A stretch of DNA of 40,674 nucleotides from Lentisphaeria bacterium UBA1732 (GCA_002315855.1 DCIG01000077.1:15249-55922); one strand, 5' to 3'. Positions 1-8,101 are shown, counted from the stretch's first letter. Translations and numbers: made by a program. Notes: generated by a model from the sequence alone, not told the origin.

Positions 1-23
1 CTAGGCCTCTAGACGATAGGGAC
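1..23 (-). tRNA. tRNA-Glu, 5' part only (cut by window edge)
   Basis: Read on the minus strand, these bases give GTCCCTA (acceptor strand), TC, and then the D-arm start GTCTAGAGGCCTAG. This matches the 5' end of bacterial tRNA-Glu almost base for base; E. coli tRNA-Glu has the same GTCTAGAGGCC D-arm. The anticodon lies outside the window, so the amino acid identity is inferred from the D-arm. A well-formed minus-strand promoter lies about 50 bases upstream. Confidence 0.82.
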
Positions 24-72
24 ACAACTTGTGAAACATACACTCGAACATTCAAATTGTCGAGTATAATTT

Positions 73-100
73 AATATACTACAGAATCAGAAAAAATCAA
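73..100 (-). promoter_or_regulatory. Sigma70-type promoter for the tRNA gene
   Basis: On the minus strand TTGATT (100-95) and TATATT (78-73) are separated by 16 bases. Transcription would start near position 66 and run leftward into the partial tRNA-Glu about 43 bases on. The spacing and the -10 agree with the other promoters in the window. Confidence 0.65.
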
Positions 101-309
101 GCAAAAAAGTAAAAAAAGGAAGAAAATAGTTGCGAGGGAAGAACGAATTTCAGGATGGGTACAAAAAAGCCGAACGGGGCTCATTTTCGCAACAAAGAAA
201 CGCAAAAGAAGCCGCCGGGGAAAGCCGGGATTTCAGGGGCAGAATGTGGAGTGATGCAGGAGAAAAGGACGATGGAATCTCCTGAACGGAAGAGAAATTC
301 AAGGGGATG
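101..309. other. Intergenic stretch without recognised gene
   Basis: This lies between the GH43 terminator and the tRNA promoter. It is A-rich on the plus strand and has no convincing ribosome site plus open frame. I see nothing else in it. Confidence 0.5.
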
Positions 310-345
310 AAAAAGCCGGGACCGCTCTTAAGGAACGATCTCGGC
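310..345 (-). terminator. Rho-independent terminator of the GH43 gene
   Basis: On the minus strand an imperfect hairpin opens with GCCG (345-342) and closes with CGGC (318-315). About eleven pairs, some of them G-T, enclose the loop CTTAA, and a run of five T follows (314-310). It sits 38 bases beyond the GH43 stop codon. Confidence 0.6.
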
Positions 346-382
346 GAAACATCAAATGTTTTCAGAGAGGGGAGACAGCAGA

Positions 383-2122
383 TTATTTGCTGGCATCGGA
401 CAGCTTGGTGCCAAGTCTGAAATAATCGACGTCAACATAGCCGCCAGCTTCCTTCGTGGAGAAGTTGAAAATCGCGAAGCGATAGCCCATGAAGTGAGGC
501 ATGGAGTACGGCATACTGATGGAATTGCCAATGCGAGTCCATGTCTTGCCATCCTTGCTCCAGTAGAAGTAGGATTTGTCGCGACGACCGGGGTTCAGGT
601 CAGCGCAATTCTTGCCGTCCTGCGGACGGAGATCGCATTCCACGCGGAGATATGCGATATTGCCTTCCAGCGGGACAGAAGCGACTTCTGTGAGATTCGC
701 ACCGGACGGCTGCTGAGGAGCGGCGCCCTGCTGCGGACGACCACCACCGAAACCACCACCGAAACCACCACGGCCACCAGCACCGCCACCAGGAGTGCAC
801 ATCACGATGGTCTTCTTGCCATCAAGCATCTTGACGCCAACGAAACCATACTGTTTCTGGAAAGAAGAGAGACCGGCATAGTCGCCGTCTTTCATCTTGC
901 TGACATCGATCGCGATTTCAGCGGTGGAAACGGGACCGAACGTGCGCTGAGTAAGGGAGTTTCTTGCGGCTTCGAGGTCTCTCACGACATTACCAGTGGT
1001 AAGACGGAGCCAGCCCGGACGAGCGGTAACACTCCAGAGTTCCTTGACGGGGACGTGGTTCCACTGCCATACAAGCGGGAGAGCAGCTTCGCCAGCCTTG
1101 CGGTCGAATTCATCGGAAGCGCAGCAGCCGGGGATTTCTTTGTGCTTGACATTGATCGGGAGCTTCGGGAGGGTCTTGCCGTCGCCATCGGTGCCAATCA
1201 TGGGCCAACCATCTTTCCACGTAACGGGGACGAGGAACGGGATGCGGCCAGCGCCGCCACGGTCGCCAAAGAGCATGGCATACCATTTTCCATCGGGCGT
1301 ATCAACGAGGCCGCCCTGAGCAATGCCTTCGCACTGGAAGACCATCCTGGTTTCATAGGGACCCATGAGTTTATCCGCGCGAGCGCAGAAGACGGAGCGG
1401 CATTTGCCGTTCGGCCATGCGATGTTGAACAGATAATACTTGCCGTTGATGATGTGCATCTGGGAACCTTCCAGCAGATAGTTGCCGGAAAGACCGAGAT
1501 CCTTGTTGGTATCAGCGCGGGAGAGAAGCATCTGGTCGACGCCGCCCTGCTTGACACTCTTCAGGTCGGCAGAGAGTTCGCGGATTTTGCGGTCGCCGCC
1601 ATTGTAGATGATGTAGTTGCGTCCATCGGTGTCGAGGACGAGAGAGTGATCATGGAAGTGGGGGAGAGTGGAATAGAGTTTCCAGTCGTTCTTCTGCGGG
1701 TCCTTGGAAGTCCAAATGTAGGTTTTGCCGGTGGTGTTGGAGAAAGAAGAAACATAGAACGTGCCGTCTTTGTAACGGATGCAGCTTGCCCATGTACCTT
1801 TGCCGTATTCATTCTGACCATTGGTGAGAGTAAGCTGGTTTTTGGCATTCTGGTTGAGGCTGTCTTCCATCAAATCCTGATAGCAGTATCCGATGATGTC
1901 CCAGTTCACCAGGTCTTTCGACATCATGACAGGAACGCCGGGGTTCATGTGCATGGTGGTGCTGGTCATGTAGTAGGTGTCACCAACGCGAATCACAGAG
2001 ACATCGGGGACGTCTGCCCAGATAATCGGGTTGAGGGGATCCGCAGGCGTTTCAGCGAACGCGGGTGCGACGAAAGATGCAGCAGCGATCATAATCGCGA
2101 CTCCAAGATGTTTGAGTTTCAT
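383..2122 (-). CDS. Secreted glycoside hydrolase family 43 protein (beta-xylosidase/arabinosidase type)
   Basis: A 579-residue exported enzyme. The signal peptide is MKLKHLGVAIMIAAASFVAPAFA, with cleavage expected after residue 23. Residues about 30-330 read as a five-bladed GH43 propeller: NPIIWADVPDVSVIRVGDTY holds the first catalytic Asp region, SCIRYKDGTFYVSSF follows, and LLEGSQMHIINGKYYLF holds the general-acid Glu region. From about 345 on there is a concanavalin-like C-terminal sandwich as in GH43 xylosidases. That sandwich carries a Gly/Arg/Gln-rich insertion around residues 440-475, which is unusual. Known GH43 members release xylose or arabinose from plant polysaccharides; the exact substrate here cannot be read. 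The start is supported by the ribosome site AAGGAAAG five bases upstream. The gene stands alone, with its own promoter, a 250-base leader and a terminator. Confidence 0.88.
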   Translation of the reverse strand: MKLKHLGVAIMIAAASFVAPAFAETPADPLNPIIWADVPDVSVIRVGDTYYMTSTTMHMNPGVPVMMSKDLVNWDIIGYCYQDLMEDSLNQNAKNQLTLTNGQNEYGKGTWASCIRYKDGTFYVSSFSNTTGKTYIWTSKDPQKNDWKLYSTLPHFHDHSLVLDTDGRNYIIYNGGDRKIRELSADLKSVKQGGVDQMLLSRADTNKDLGLSGNYLLEGSQMHIINGKYYLFNIAWPNGKCRSVFCARADKLMGPYETRMVFQCEGIAQGGLVDTPDGKWYAMLFGDRGGAGRIPFLVPVTWKDGWPMIGTDGDGKTLPKLPINVKHKEIPGCCASDEFDRKAGEAALPLVWQWNHVPVKELWSVTARPGWLRLTTGNVVRDLEAARNSLTQRTFGPVSTAEIAIDVSKMKDGDYAGLSSFQKQYGFVGVKMLDGKKTIVMCTPGGGAGGRGGFGGGFGGGRPQQGAAPQQPSGANLTEVASVPLEGNIAYLRVECDLRPQDGKNCADLNPGRRDKSYFYWSKDGKTWTRIGNSISMPYSMPHFMGYRFAIFNFSTKEAGGYVDVDYFRLGTKLSDASK

Positions 2123-2377
2123 TTTGACTTTCCTTTACTGGATGTTGCGTGTCCATCTATAGAGGTACTTGCAAGAAGCAGGCTCTACACACTAACACAG
2201 ATTGAGCTAATTTCAAAGATACTGCCGGAGACGGGGAAGATTCTCCGGGAACAGGCAGGAGAACGTTTTCGGGGAAATTTTCTCAAATGTCCGCCACAAA
2301 GCACGCCTGCAAGATATGCAAAGAATCCTTTCCAATCATTCCGACAATTATGGAATCAGCTCCGATTATTCTATCAT

Positions 2378-2406
2378 AATATATATTGTTCATAAAGAGT
2401 TTTCAA
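2378..2406 (-). promoter_or_regulatory. Sigma70-type promoter of the GH43 gene
   Basis: On the minus strand TTGAAA (2406-2401) and TATATT (2383-2378) are separated by 17 bases. It predicts a 5' leader of about 250 bases before the GH43 start codon. Confidence 0.65.
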
Positions 2407-2522
2407 GCATGAAAAGAACATTTTCCGCAAAAAAAAAAGCAAGAAATTTTTGTAGATAATGAAGGACACCTGCAAAAACAGGGAAAGAGCTTCCTGAAGA
2501 GACAGCAACATGCAGAAAAGAT

Positions 2523-2551
2523 TTGCATTCGCAAGGGACATGTGATATATT
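2523..2551 (+). promoter_or_regulatory. Sigma70-type promoter of the EamA transporter gene
   Basis: TTGCAT (2523-2528) and TATATT (2546-2551) are separated by 17 bases. The predicted transcript begins near 2558, inside a partial copy of the dispersed repeat (GAGCTGATTT at 2555-2564), and reaches the ribosome site at 2586. Confidence 0.55.
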
Positions 2552-2594
2552 TATTGAGCTGATTTTTATTGACGAAGTGAAATACGAGGAAAAC

Positions 2595-3482
2595 ATGCTT
2601 CAAACCTGGTTTCTGCCGACAGTGCTATCCGCATTTCTGCTCGGTTTCTACGACATCACCAAAAAACACGCATTGCGCAACAACGCGGTCATGCCAGTGC
2701 TATTCTGCGCGACGTTATGCGGATCGGCGTTTTTCATCGTGGTAACGGCAATCACAGGCAAGCTCATGGAGCTGCTGCCATGCACGGGGACATTTTTCCT
2801 GCTGATTCTGCTGAAGTCGGCAATCGTGGCCACCAGCTGGACCTGCGTGTATTATGCCATGCGCGATCTGCCGATTTCCATTGCATCGCCCATCCGGGCA
2901 AGCTCGCCGCTGGGGGTGTTTCTGGGGGGACTGATTCTTTTCCACGAGGTGCCGAATCTGTGGCAGGGGCTGGCAATGATTGCGATTTTCGCAGGATATT
3001 TCGGTTTTTCGGTAATCGGGAAGATGGAAGGATTTGCGTTCCGCAACTCACGGAGCGTACATCTCATTTTCATCGGGACACTGATCGGGGCGGGGTCGGC
3101 ACTGTACGACAAGTATTTGATGAATGTACGGCACTTCGATCCGCAGTCAGTGCAACTGTGGTTCTCCATCGATCTGGTCATCCTGCTGGGGGCCGGTCTG
3201 CTGTACCGGATGTATCTGTGCAAAACGAAACCGGAGAAATTTCATTGGAAATGGACCGTACCCGCAACGGGAGTACTGCTGATTCTCGCGGATTTCACGT
3301 ATTTTTACGCCATCAGCCAGCCGGAAGCACATATTTCCATGCTGTCGCTGGTGCGGCGGGCAAGCTGCGTGATTTCGTTTGCGGGCGGGTCGCTTCTATT
3401 CAAGGATCAGCACATTCTGCGGAAAGCACTGGCACTGCTGCTGATTCTGCTGGGCGTGATTGCGCTGGGACTGGCAAAATAA
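2595..3482 (+). CDS. EamA/DMT-family inner-membrane transporter
   Basis: A 295-residue protein made almost entirely of hydrophobic helices, about ten, in two homologous halves. This fits the drug/metabolite transporter superfamily with two EamA domains. Typical cues are an N-terminal LLGFYDITKKHALRNNAV segment, IASPIRASSPLGVFLGGLILFHE at the end of the first half, and a similar SLVRRASCVISFAGGSLLFKDQ in the second half. The substrate cannot be predicted. The start at 2595 has GAGGA four bases upstream. An in-frame ATG at 2523 is rejected because it falls in the -35 box of the predicted promoter. The VOC gene follows after 39 bases, so the two may be co-transcribed. Confidence 0.85.
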   Translation: MLQTWFLPTVLSAFLLGFYDITKKHALRNNAVMPVLFCATLCGSAFFIVVTAITGKLMELLPCTGTFFLLILLKSAIVATSWTCVYYAMRDLPISIASPIRASSPLGVFLGGLILFHEVPNLWQGLAMIAIFAGYFGFSVIGKMEGFAFRNSRSVHLIFIGTLIGAGSALYDKYLMNVRHFDPQSVQLWFSIDLVILLGAGLLYRMYLCKTKPEKFHWKWTVPATGVLLILADFTYFYAISQPEAHISMLSLVRRASCVISFAGGSLLFKDQHILRKALALLLILLGVIALGLAK

Positions 3483-3521
3483 ACGACATGAGAACCGAAA
3501 GCCGAAACCGAGGAGAAAAAC

Positions 3522-3893
3522 ATGACATTCCGTTTCGTCCACAACAATATCAATGTCTTCAATCTGGAACGCAGTCTGAAGTTTTATCACGATGCGCTGG
3601 GGCTGATTGAATCAAGAAGAATCGAAAAAGACGATTTCACAATCGTGTACCTGACCGACGGGATGTCGGGGCATCTGCTGGAACTCACATGGCTGAAAGA
3701 CAGGAACGAACCATACAATCTGGGCGACAATGAAATTCATCTGGCGCTGCGCACCGATGATTTCGTTGCGGCACATGCACGACATAAAGAACTGGGGTGC
3801 ATCTGCTACGAAAATCCATCCATGGGGATTTATTTCATCGAAGACCCTGACGGATACCGGGTGGAAATTCTGCCGACATCCAGAGGTATGTGA
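3522..3893 (+). CDS. VOC-superfamily metalloenzyme, glyoxalase I-like
   Basis: A 123-residue protein with the two-repeat VOC fold. The four metal-ligand positions of glyoxalase I are all present: His7 (FRFVHNNINV), Glu54 (GHLLELTW), His73 (NEIHLAL) and Glu115 (GYRVEILP). The sequence also has the usual LERSLKFYHDALG and FIEDPDGYRVE signatures. Known relatives convert methylglyoxal hemithioacetals, but VOC proteins are functionally diverse, so lactoylglutathione lyase activity is only likely. It sits 18 bases upstream of the antitoxin-like gene and its perfect ribosome site. Confidence 0.82.
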   Translation: MTFRFVHNNINVFNLERSLKFYHDALGLIESRRIEKDDFTIVYLTDGMSGHLLELTWLKDRNEPYNLGDNEIHLALRTDDFVAAHARHKELGCICYENPSMGIYFIEDPDGYRVEILPTSRGM

Positions 3894-3911
3894 AGAAAAG
3901 GAGGTTCTATC

Positions 3912-4181
3912 ATGGATAAAGGCACAACGCAAGTGAAAAAAATGCAAAACAAGCAGGAATTATCCTGCAAAAACCAGAAAAATCCCGATGATTTCAAGAT
4001 TACAGTCGTAAAAAAGAAGTCATGGACAAGCCCGCTATCCCAAAAAATGAGGAAAGCAGGACTTGAGGCAAGTGCCGCAGCAATCCGCCAAGCAAAAGAA
4101 GCAGGAGTTCCGATTTCCTATATGAATGAAAACGGAGAAATCATCACAACACCTGTAACAGAAGAAATGCTCCATGATTAA
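3912..4181 (+). CDS. Small basic protein, probable antitoxin of the COG4185 kinase
   Basis: An 89-residue Lys-rich protein. The C-terminal half reads AAIRQAKEAGVPISYMNENG followed by EIITTPVTEEML. Short proteins ending in a 'P-I-x-Y-x-x-x-G-x-I-I' segment are common partners of COG4185 kinases. The start has an ideal AAGGAGG ribosome site seven bases upstream. It overlaps the next gene by eight bases, a layout typical of antitoxin-toxin pairs. Base composition is more AT-rich than the flanking genes, suggesting acquisition. The antitoxin role is inferred from context and size. Confidence 0.6.
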   Translation: MDKGTTQVKKMQNKQELSCKNQKNPDDFKITVVKKKSWTSPLSQKMRKAGLEASAAAIRQAKEAGVPISYMNENGEIITTPVTEEMLHD

Positions 4182-4905
4182 GCGATTGCGAGTTATTGCC
4201 GGTCCGAACGGTTCAGGAAAAAGCACACTTTACCAGCAACTCTGCAACAATAACATACCAATGTATGATTTTCTCAATGCAGATGATATGAAGCTCAATT
4301 TTGAACAGGGGAAAAAACTATCTCTGCCGTTCTCTATAGAGCGGAAAGAACTCGACCTGCATCTTTCAGAATCACTTTTTGATGAACATGTTAAGGAAAC
4401 TCTAATTAAAGCTGTTACCTATTCAGGGAATACGATTGCCATGAATCAAAAGAAGATCGATTCTTATTCCGTGGCAGCACTGGCTGATTTCTTAAGATTC
4501 TGTTATCTGTCAAGAGGGCTCAGTTTTTCTTTTGAAACTGTATTTTCACATCCATCCAAACTGGATTTTTTGAAAAAAGCATACAATCAAGGGTATCGCA
4601 TTTATCTTTATTTTGTGGCAACAGAGGACATCAATCTGAATATCAACCGTGTAAAACAACGCAAACAGCAAGGCGGACACGATGTTCCAGAGGATAAGAT
4701 TAAAACACGCTATTCGCGTTGTCTCAATCATTTTTTTCCTGCTATACGCTATGCATATCGAGCTTATATTTGGGATAATTCCACAACAAAAATGAAGTTA
4801 CTGGCAGAAATGGAGCCAGGCCATTCGCTCGTCATATCAGAGAATGTTATGCCAAAATGGTTTAATACCTATATTCTGCAAAAAATTACAGCAACAGAAG
4901 AATAA
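4174..4905 (+). CDS. COG4185/zeta-toxin-like P-loop kinase
   Basis: A 243-residue P-loop protein. RVIAGPNGSGKST places the Walker A motif at residues 10-18. NADDM follows near residue 36, and FETVFSHPSKLDFLKKA precedes a lid region ending in GGHDVPEDKIKTRYSR. This series is the signature of the predicted ATPase/kinase family COG4185, related to zeta toxins, which phosphorylate UDP-N-acetylglucosamine. Whether this protein is a toxin is inferred from its coupling to the small upstream gene. Composition is clearly AT-richer than its neighbours. The next gene, nudC, starts seven bases after the stop. Confidence 0.8.
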   Translation: MIKRLRVIAGPNGSGKSTLYQQLCNNNIPMYDFLNADDMKLNFEQGKKLSLPFSIERKELDLHLSESLFDEHVKETLIKAVTYSGNTIAMNQKKIDSYSVAALADFLRFCYLSRGLSFSFETVFSHPSKLDFLKKAYNQGYRIYLYFVATEDINLNINRVKQRKQQGGHDVPEDKIKTRYSRCLNHFFPAIRYAYRAYIWDNSTTKMKLLAEMEPGHSLVISENVMPKWFNTYILQKITATEE

Positions 4906-4912
4906 GAACACG

Positions 4913-5791
4913 ATGAAAAAGTTTATTCCGGGACAGGTTATTTCATTTTGCGAAGAGAGGGGGGAAGACGCGCATGTGTGTTTGCTCCAAGGGACCAAGA
5001 TACTGACTATGCGGGATGGGGGAGAACTGCCGCGTATCAGAGATTTGAATGCAGGGATCAATGCAGGGATCATGCCGAAACGATTTCTGGTGGCGGGGGA
5101 ACTGGACGGAACGGACTGTATCGGGACGATTCTCCCCAAAGAAGCAGACGGAGAAGCATTCACCGGGAACGGGGCGGAATGGGTGGAACTGCGGGCATTT
5201 TTCGCGGCGGCAGAAGAGGCGGAGTCCTACGCGGCAGGACGTATACGCGTACTGTGGAACTGGATCAAACAGCATAAGTTCTGCGGGGGATGCGGGTCGG
5301 AGCCGGAAGCGTCGCGGAGCGATATTTCACTGAAATGCAAAAACTGCGGAGCGATGTATTATCCGCAAATCGCCCCGGCGGTAATCGTGGCAATCACACG
5401 TGGAAACGATGAAATCCTGCTGGCGCACAATGTAAAATTCAGACCGGAAGTGCACAGCCTGATTGCGGGATTCGTGGAGGCAGGTGAAAACGCGGAACAG
5501 GCAATCCGGCGGGAAATCATGGAAGAAGTCGGGATTGAAGTAAGCAACATCCGCTATCTGGGAAGTCAGTGCTGGCCGTTCCCGAACTCGCTCATGCTGG
5601 GTTATACGGCAGAATATGCAGGGGGGACCATCAAGCCCGACGAGACAGAAATCCAAACGGCAGGATTTTTCAGAAGAAATGCAATGCCGGCCATTCCTTC
5701 GCCGGGATCCATCGCAAGAAAACTGATTGATTTGTGGATGAAAGGGGAAATCAGTTCTATAAAAAAGCAGAGACGGGGGTTGCAAAAATGA
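4913..5791 (+). CDS. nudC: NADH pyrophosphatase / NAD-RNA decapping hydrolase NudC
   Basis: A 292-residue Nudix hydrolase. The NudC order of parts is complete: an N-terminal domain; a four-cysteine zinc site (CGGCG, then CKNCG) around residues 123-145; a Nudix box GFVEAGENAEQAIRREIMEE near 190-210; and the NudC-specific SQCWPFPNSLMLGY just after it. NudC splits NADH into NMNH and AMP and removes NAD caps from RNA. The ATG at 4913 aligns with the family N-terminus. An in-frame ATG at 4844 lies inside the kinase gene and is rejected. Confidence 0.92.
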   Translation: MKKFIPGQVISFCEERGEDAHVCLLQGTKILTMRDGGELPRIRDLNAGINAGIMPKRFLVAGELDGTDCIGTILPKEADGEAFTGNGAEWVELRAFFAAAEEAESYAAGRIRVLWNWIKQHKFCGGCGSEPEASRSDISLKCKNCGAMYYPQIAPAVIVAITRGNDEILLAHNVKFRPEVHSLIAGFVEAGENAEQAIRREIMEEVGIEVSNIRYLGSQCWPFPNSLMLGYTAEYAGGTIKPDETEIQTAGFFRRNAMPAIPSPGSIARKLIDLWMKGEISSIKKQRRGLQK

Positions 5792-5962
5792 CAGGAAGAA
5801 TTATATTATGTACGAAAGAGTCAATTTCAAACAGTTCCACAAAAAGTATTGATTTCATACCCCAAAAGGAACGGAACGAAAAGAACGTTTTCCACCATGC
5901 AACGATTCACGAGGACAAGGCAACAAGTTGAGCTGAAGCAGCAGAGGAAAGGCAATCGAAAC

Positions 5963-6334
5963 ATGCCGATTCTGCTGAGTTTCGGCGTTTTTCTGGTGCT
6001 GTTCTTTTCGTATTTCTCAAATTTCGGAATCAGCAAAACCGGAGCAAGCGGGCATATCACGCGCGATGCCGCCGTATACCAGGACGGAACACGCGCCAAA
6101 GAAACACTGCGTCCTGATGTACAAAATCTGCTGAGAATCCCACGGCAGGAGCGTTCCGTACAGGATTCAGGTGCAAACAGAGGGCGCAAGACATCCGCCC
6201 TGATTTTATCAGATTCCATCATCAAAACGGGGCTTCCCTGCTCCGTACCGGAAGAAATCAAGTCAATTCCCCGCCCGGTGCAGTACGGCTATGATCCATC
6301 TGCACCGGTAAGAGGAAGTCCGTTTTTCCTGTAA
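5963..6334 (+). CDS. Small single-pass membrane protein of unknown function
   Basis: A 123-residue protein if read from the ATG at 5963, which has GAGGAAAGG about ten bases upstream. The same frame is open back to 5849, with weaker starts there and at 5897. It begins with one hydrophobic helix (LLSFGVFLVLFFSYFSNFGI) and continues as a Pro/Arg-rich tail expected to lie in the periplasm. I do not recognise a family. It follows nudC by about 170 bases and precedes a second small membrane protein and a terminator. Confidence 0.5.
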   Translation: MPILLSFGVFLVLFFSYFSNFGISKTGASGHITRDAAVYQDGTRAKETLRPDVQNLLRIPRQERSVQDSGANRGRKTSALILSDSIIKTGLPCSVPEEIKSIPRPVQYGYDPSAPVRGSPFFL

Positions 6335-6336
6335 AG

Positions 6337-6361
6337 GCAACTCGATTTGATTCCGAGTTGC
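6337..6361 (+). other. Perfect 8-bp hairpin between two small membrane genes
   Basis: GCAACTCG (6337-6344) and CGAGTTGC (6354-6361) form a perfect stem with a nine-base loop, two bases after the preceding stop codon. Only three T follow shortly after, so it is a weak terminator at best. It could be an mRNA processing or stabilising element. Confidence 0.4.
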
Positions 6362-6474
6362 AGTTTCCCGCCGGGAAATGAAAAACCACGGGAAACAACG
6401 GGGCAAATCGAGATGCCTTGAGCCTAACTGCCAATTCCGTCATTCAACCAATGACAGACAAAACAGGAAAAAAA

Positions 6475-6579
6475 ATGAAAGAATTCATCTCAAAACATCT
6501 CGAAACAATCATCTGCTCTGTATTCGGACTGGTGTGCATCATCGTCGCCATTCTGGCATACCAGAAATTCATGGTATAG
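6475..6579 (+). CDS. Very small membrane protein (34 residues)
   Basis: The frame encodes a 34-residue peptide: a short amphipathic start (MKEFISKHLETI), one hydrophobic helix (ICSVFGLVCIIVAILA) and the tail YQKFMV. The ATG follows CAGGAAAAAAA. It sits just upstream of a strong terminator, as expected for the last gene of a transcript. No family is recognised. The case for a real gene rests on the ribosome site, the transmembrane-like composition and the position. Confidence 0.5.
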   Translation: MKEFISKHLETIICSVFGLVCIIVAILAYQKFMV

Positions 6580-6634
6580 GAGCAATGATTCGCTCAAATA
6601 AATGGCGGTAATGTCCGCTACATGGTAAAGGACA

Positions 6635-6670
6635 GCCTCCGGCACAACAAAAGCGTGCCGGAGGCTTTTT
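6635..6670 (+). terminator. Strong rho-independent terminator
   Basis: GCCTCCGGCAC (6635-6645) pairs perfectly with GTGCCGGAGGC (6655-6665) over eleven bases, and five T follow. It ends the plus-strand genes and lies only about 20 bases from the stop codon of the converging thiC gene. Confidence 0.9.
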
Positions 6671-6691
6671 ACATTTGCGGGAGGGGAGAAA

Positions 6692-8002
6692 TCAGGTGTT
6701 TTTCTTCAGTTCGGCACTTATCCGCATGGAACAGAAGTCCGGGCCGCACATGGTGCAATATCCGGAATCATACTTCACTTCGGCATGAGAGGCGGAAACA
6801 GCACGCCGACGAAATTCACGGGCGCGGTCGGGATCAAGCGCGAGGTCAAACTGTGCATCCCAATCAAATTCGGCACGGGCGCGGCTGATGGCATGGTCAC
6901 GGGATACGGCACCGGGCTTTTTCAGGGCGACATCCGCCGCATGAGCCGCAATCCGGAAGGCAATCACGCCATTGCGGACATCTTCCGCTTCGGGAAGACC
7001 AAGGTGTTCCATCGGGGTAACATAGCAAAGCATCGCCGCGCCATAATATGCGCCCGCCGTGCCGCCAATGGCCGCCGTAATGTGGTCATATCCGGGAGCA
7101 CAGTCCACCACAACAGGGCCAAGGATATAAAACGGAGCATCCTCGCAAACGGACTGTTCGCGCTTCATATTCATTTCGATTTCATTGAAGGGGATGTGTC
7201 CGGGTCCCTCCACCATGGACTGAACACCAGCAGCACGACAACGACGGACGAGTTCGCCAAGAGTATTGAGTTCGGCAAACTGAGCGTCATCGGAAGCATC
7301 CTCAAGGCATCCCGGACGCAAGCCATCCCCAAGAGAAAGGGTAACATCGTAGTCAAGGCAAATATTCAGGATGTCGTCAAAGCAGGTGTAAAAGGGATTT
7401 TCCTCATGGTGCTTTTTCATCCAGCAGGCAAGAAGCGAACCGCCGCGGCTGACAATGCCGAGGGTGCGTTTCAACGCCATCGGGACGTATTCGGCAAGGA
7501 GACCAGCGTGAACGGTCATATAATCGACACCCTGCTTCGCCTGTGAAAGGATGGTATTCAGGAGCGTGGGGCGGTCAAAATGGTCTCTGCCGTATTTGGC
7601 AACCATCTCATAGACGGGAACCGTGCCAACGGGAACCACAGAGGCAGCAATAATCGCAGTGCGAATGGCATCGATGTCGCCGCCCGTGGATAAATCCATG
7701 ACCGTATCCGCGCCAAACCGAATCGCTTCGGCAAGTTTGTGCTTCTCTGCACCGGGACAGCTGGAAGTCGAGGAGTTTCCAATATTCGCGTTAATCTTCA
7801 CAGTCAGTTCGCGCCCAATGCCCATGGGAATCAAATTCGTGTGATTCACATTCGCGGGAATGACAATCCTGCCATCGGCGACACGCTGCAAGATGAAATC
7901 AACAGGACGTTTTTCCTGTTCGGCGACATGCGCAATCTGAGGGGTAACAATGCCTTGCCGGGCGGCAAGCATCTGAGTTTTCGGGAGGGAGTTTCGGGAC
8001 AT
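6692..8002 (-). CDS. thiC: Phosphomethylpyrimidine synthase ThiC
   Basis: A 436-residue radical-SAM-like enzyme that rearranges aminoimidazole ribotide into the HMP phosphate pyrimidine of thiamine. Diagnostic segments include VNANIGNSS, DLSTGGDI, the long TIL..QA..GVDYMTVHAGLL region and MVEGPGHIPF. The C-terminal cluster ligands CTMCGPDFC (CxxCxxxxC) bind the 4Fe-4S centre. The start has AAGGAAG seven bases upstream. The gene is preceded by its promoter, a TPP riboswitch and a repeat-containing leader. No other thiamine gene lies nearby. Confidence 0.97.
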   Translation of the reverse strand: MSRNSLPKTQMLAARQGIVTPQIAHVAEQEKRPVDFILQRVADGRIVIPANVNHTNLIPMGIGRELTVKINANIGNSSTSSCPGAEKHKLAEAIRFGADTVMDLSTGGDIDAIRTAIIAASVVPVGTVPVYEMVAKYGRDHFDRPTLLNTILSQAKQGVDYMTVHAGLLAEYVPMALKRTLGIVSRGGSLLACWMKKHHEENPFYTCFDDILNICLDYDVTLSLGDGLRPGCLEDASDDAQFAELNTLGELVRRCRAAGVQSMVEGPGHIPFNEIEMNMKREQSVCEDAPFYILGPVVVDCAPGYDHITAAIGGTAGAYYGAAMLCYVTPMEHLGLPEAEDVRNGVIAFRIAAHAADVALKKPGAVSRDHAISRARAEFDWDAQFDLALDPDRAREFRRRAVSASHAEVKYDSGYCTMCGPDFCSMRISAELKKNT

Positions 8003-8025
8003 CTTCAGTCTTCCTTTTCATTGTA

Positions 8026-8101
8026 AGCTCAATTCAAAAGTACTGCGGGGAGCTTGAAAGTTCTTTCCAATCTTTCCGTCAATGACTTTTGAAATCAGCT
8101 C
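8026..8101. repeat. Dispersed palindrome, expanded copy, in the thiC leader
   Basis: Two repeat arms face each other: AGCTCAATTCAAAAGT from 8026 and ACTTTTGAAATCAGCTC ending at 8101. They are separated by about 45 bases that include the family core CTGCGGGGAGCTTGAAA. The element sits between the TPP aptamer and the thiC ribosome site, so it would form a long hairpin in the thiC mRNA. Confidence 0.65.

Larger units (their letters stand above)
2123..2594. other. Divergent intergenic region between GH43 and the EamA transporter
   Basis: This holds the long 5' leader of the GH43 gene, including a half copy of the dispersed palindrome at 2204-2220 (GAGCTAATTTCAAAG). It also holds the two divergent promoters listed separately. 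No further open frame with a ribosome site was seen. Confidence 0.6.

Noticed and set aside
2204..2270. Tandem or CRISPR-like array suggested by the recurring GAGCTGATTTC motif
   Set aside because: The copies are dispersed singly across 27 kb without regular spacing, spacers or cas genes; they fit an interspersed palindrome instead.
356..2395. A 679-codon open frame on the plus strand opposite the GH43 gene
   Set aside because: It is antisense to a clearly recognisable enzyme, has no ribosome site and runs through the GH43 promoter and leader. Its protein has no recognisable domain.
5734..5931. A 65-codon frame overlapping the end of nudC
   Set aside because: It overlaps nudC in another frame and lacks a ribosome site; the following small membrane protein explains the region better.
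6785..7546. Long plus-strand open frame opposite thiC (and similar ones opposite the DUF4038, pyrC, pyrB and clpX genes)
   Set aside because: These arise from the codon bias of the strongly conserved genes on the other strand, and none has a ribosome site or domain.
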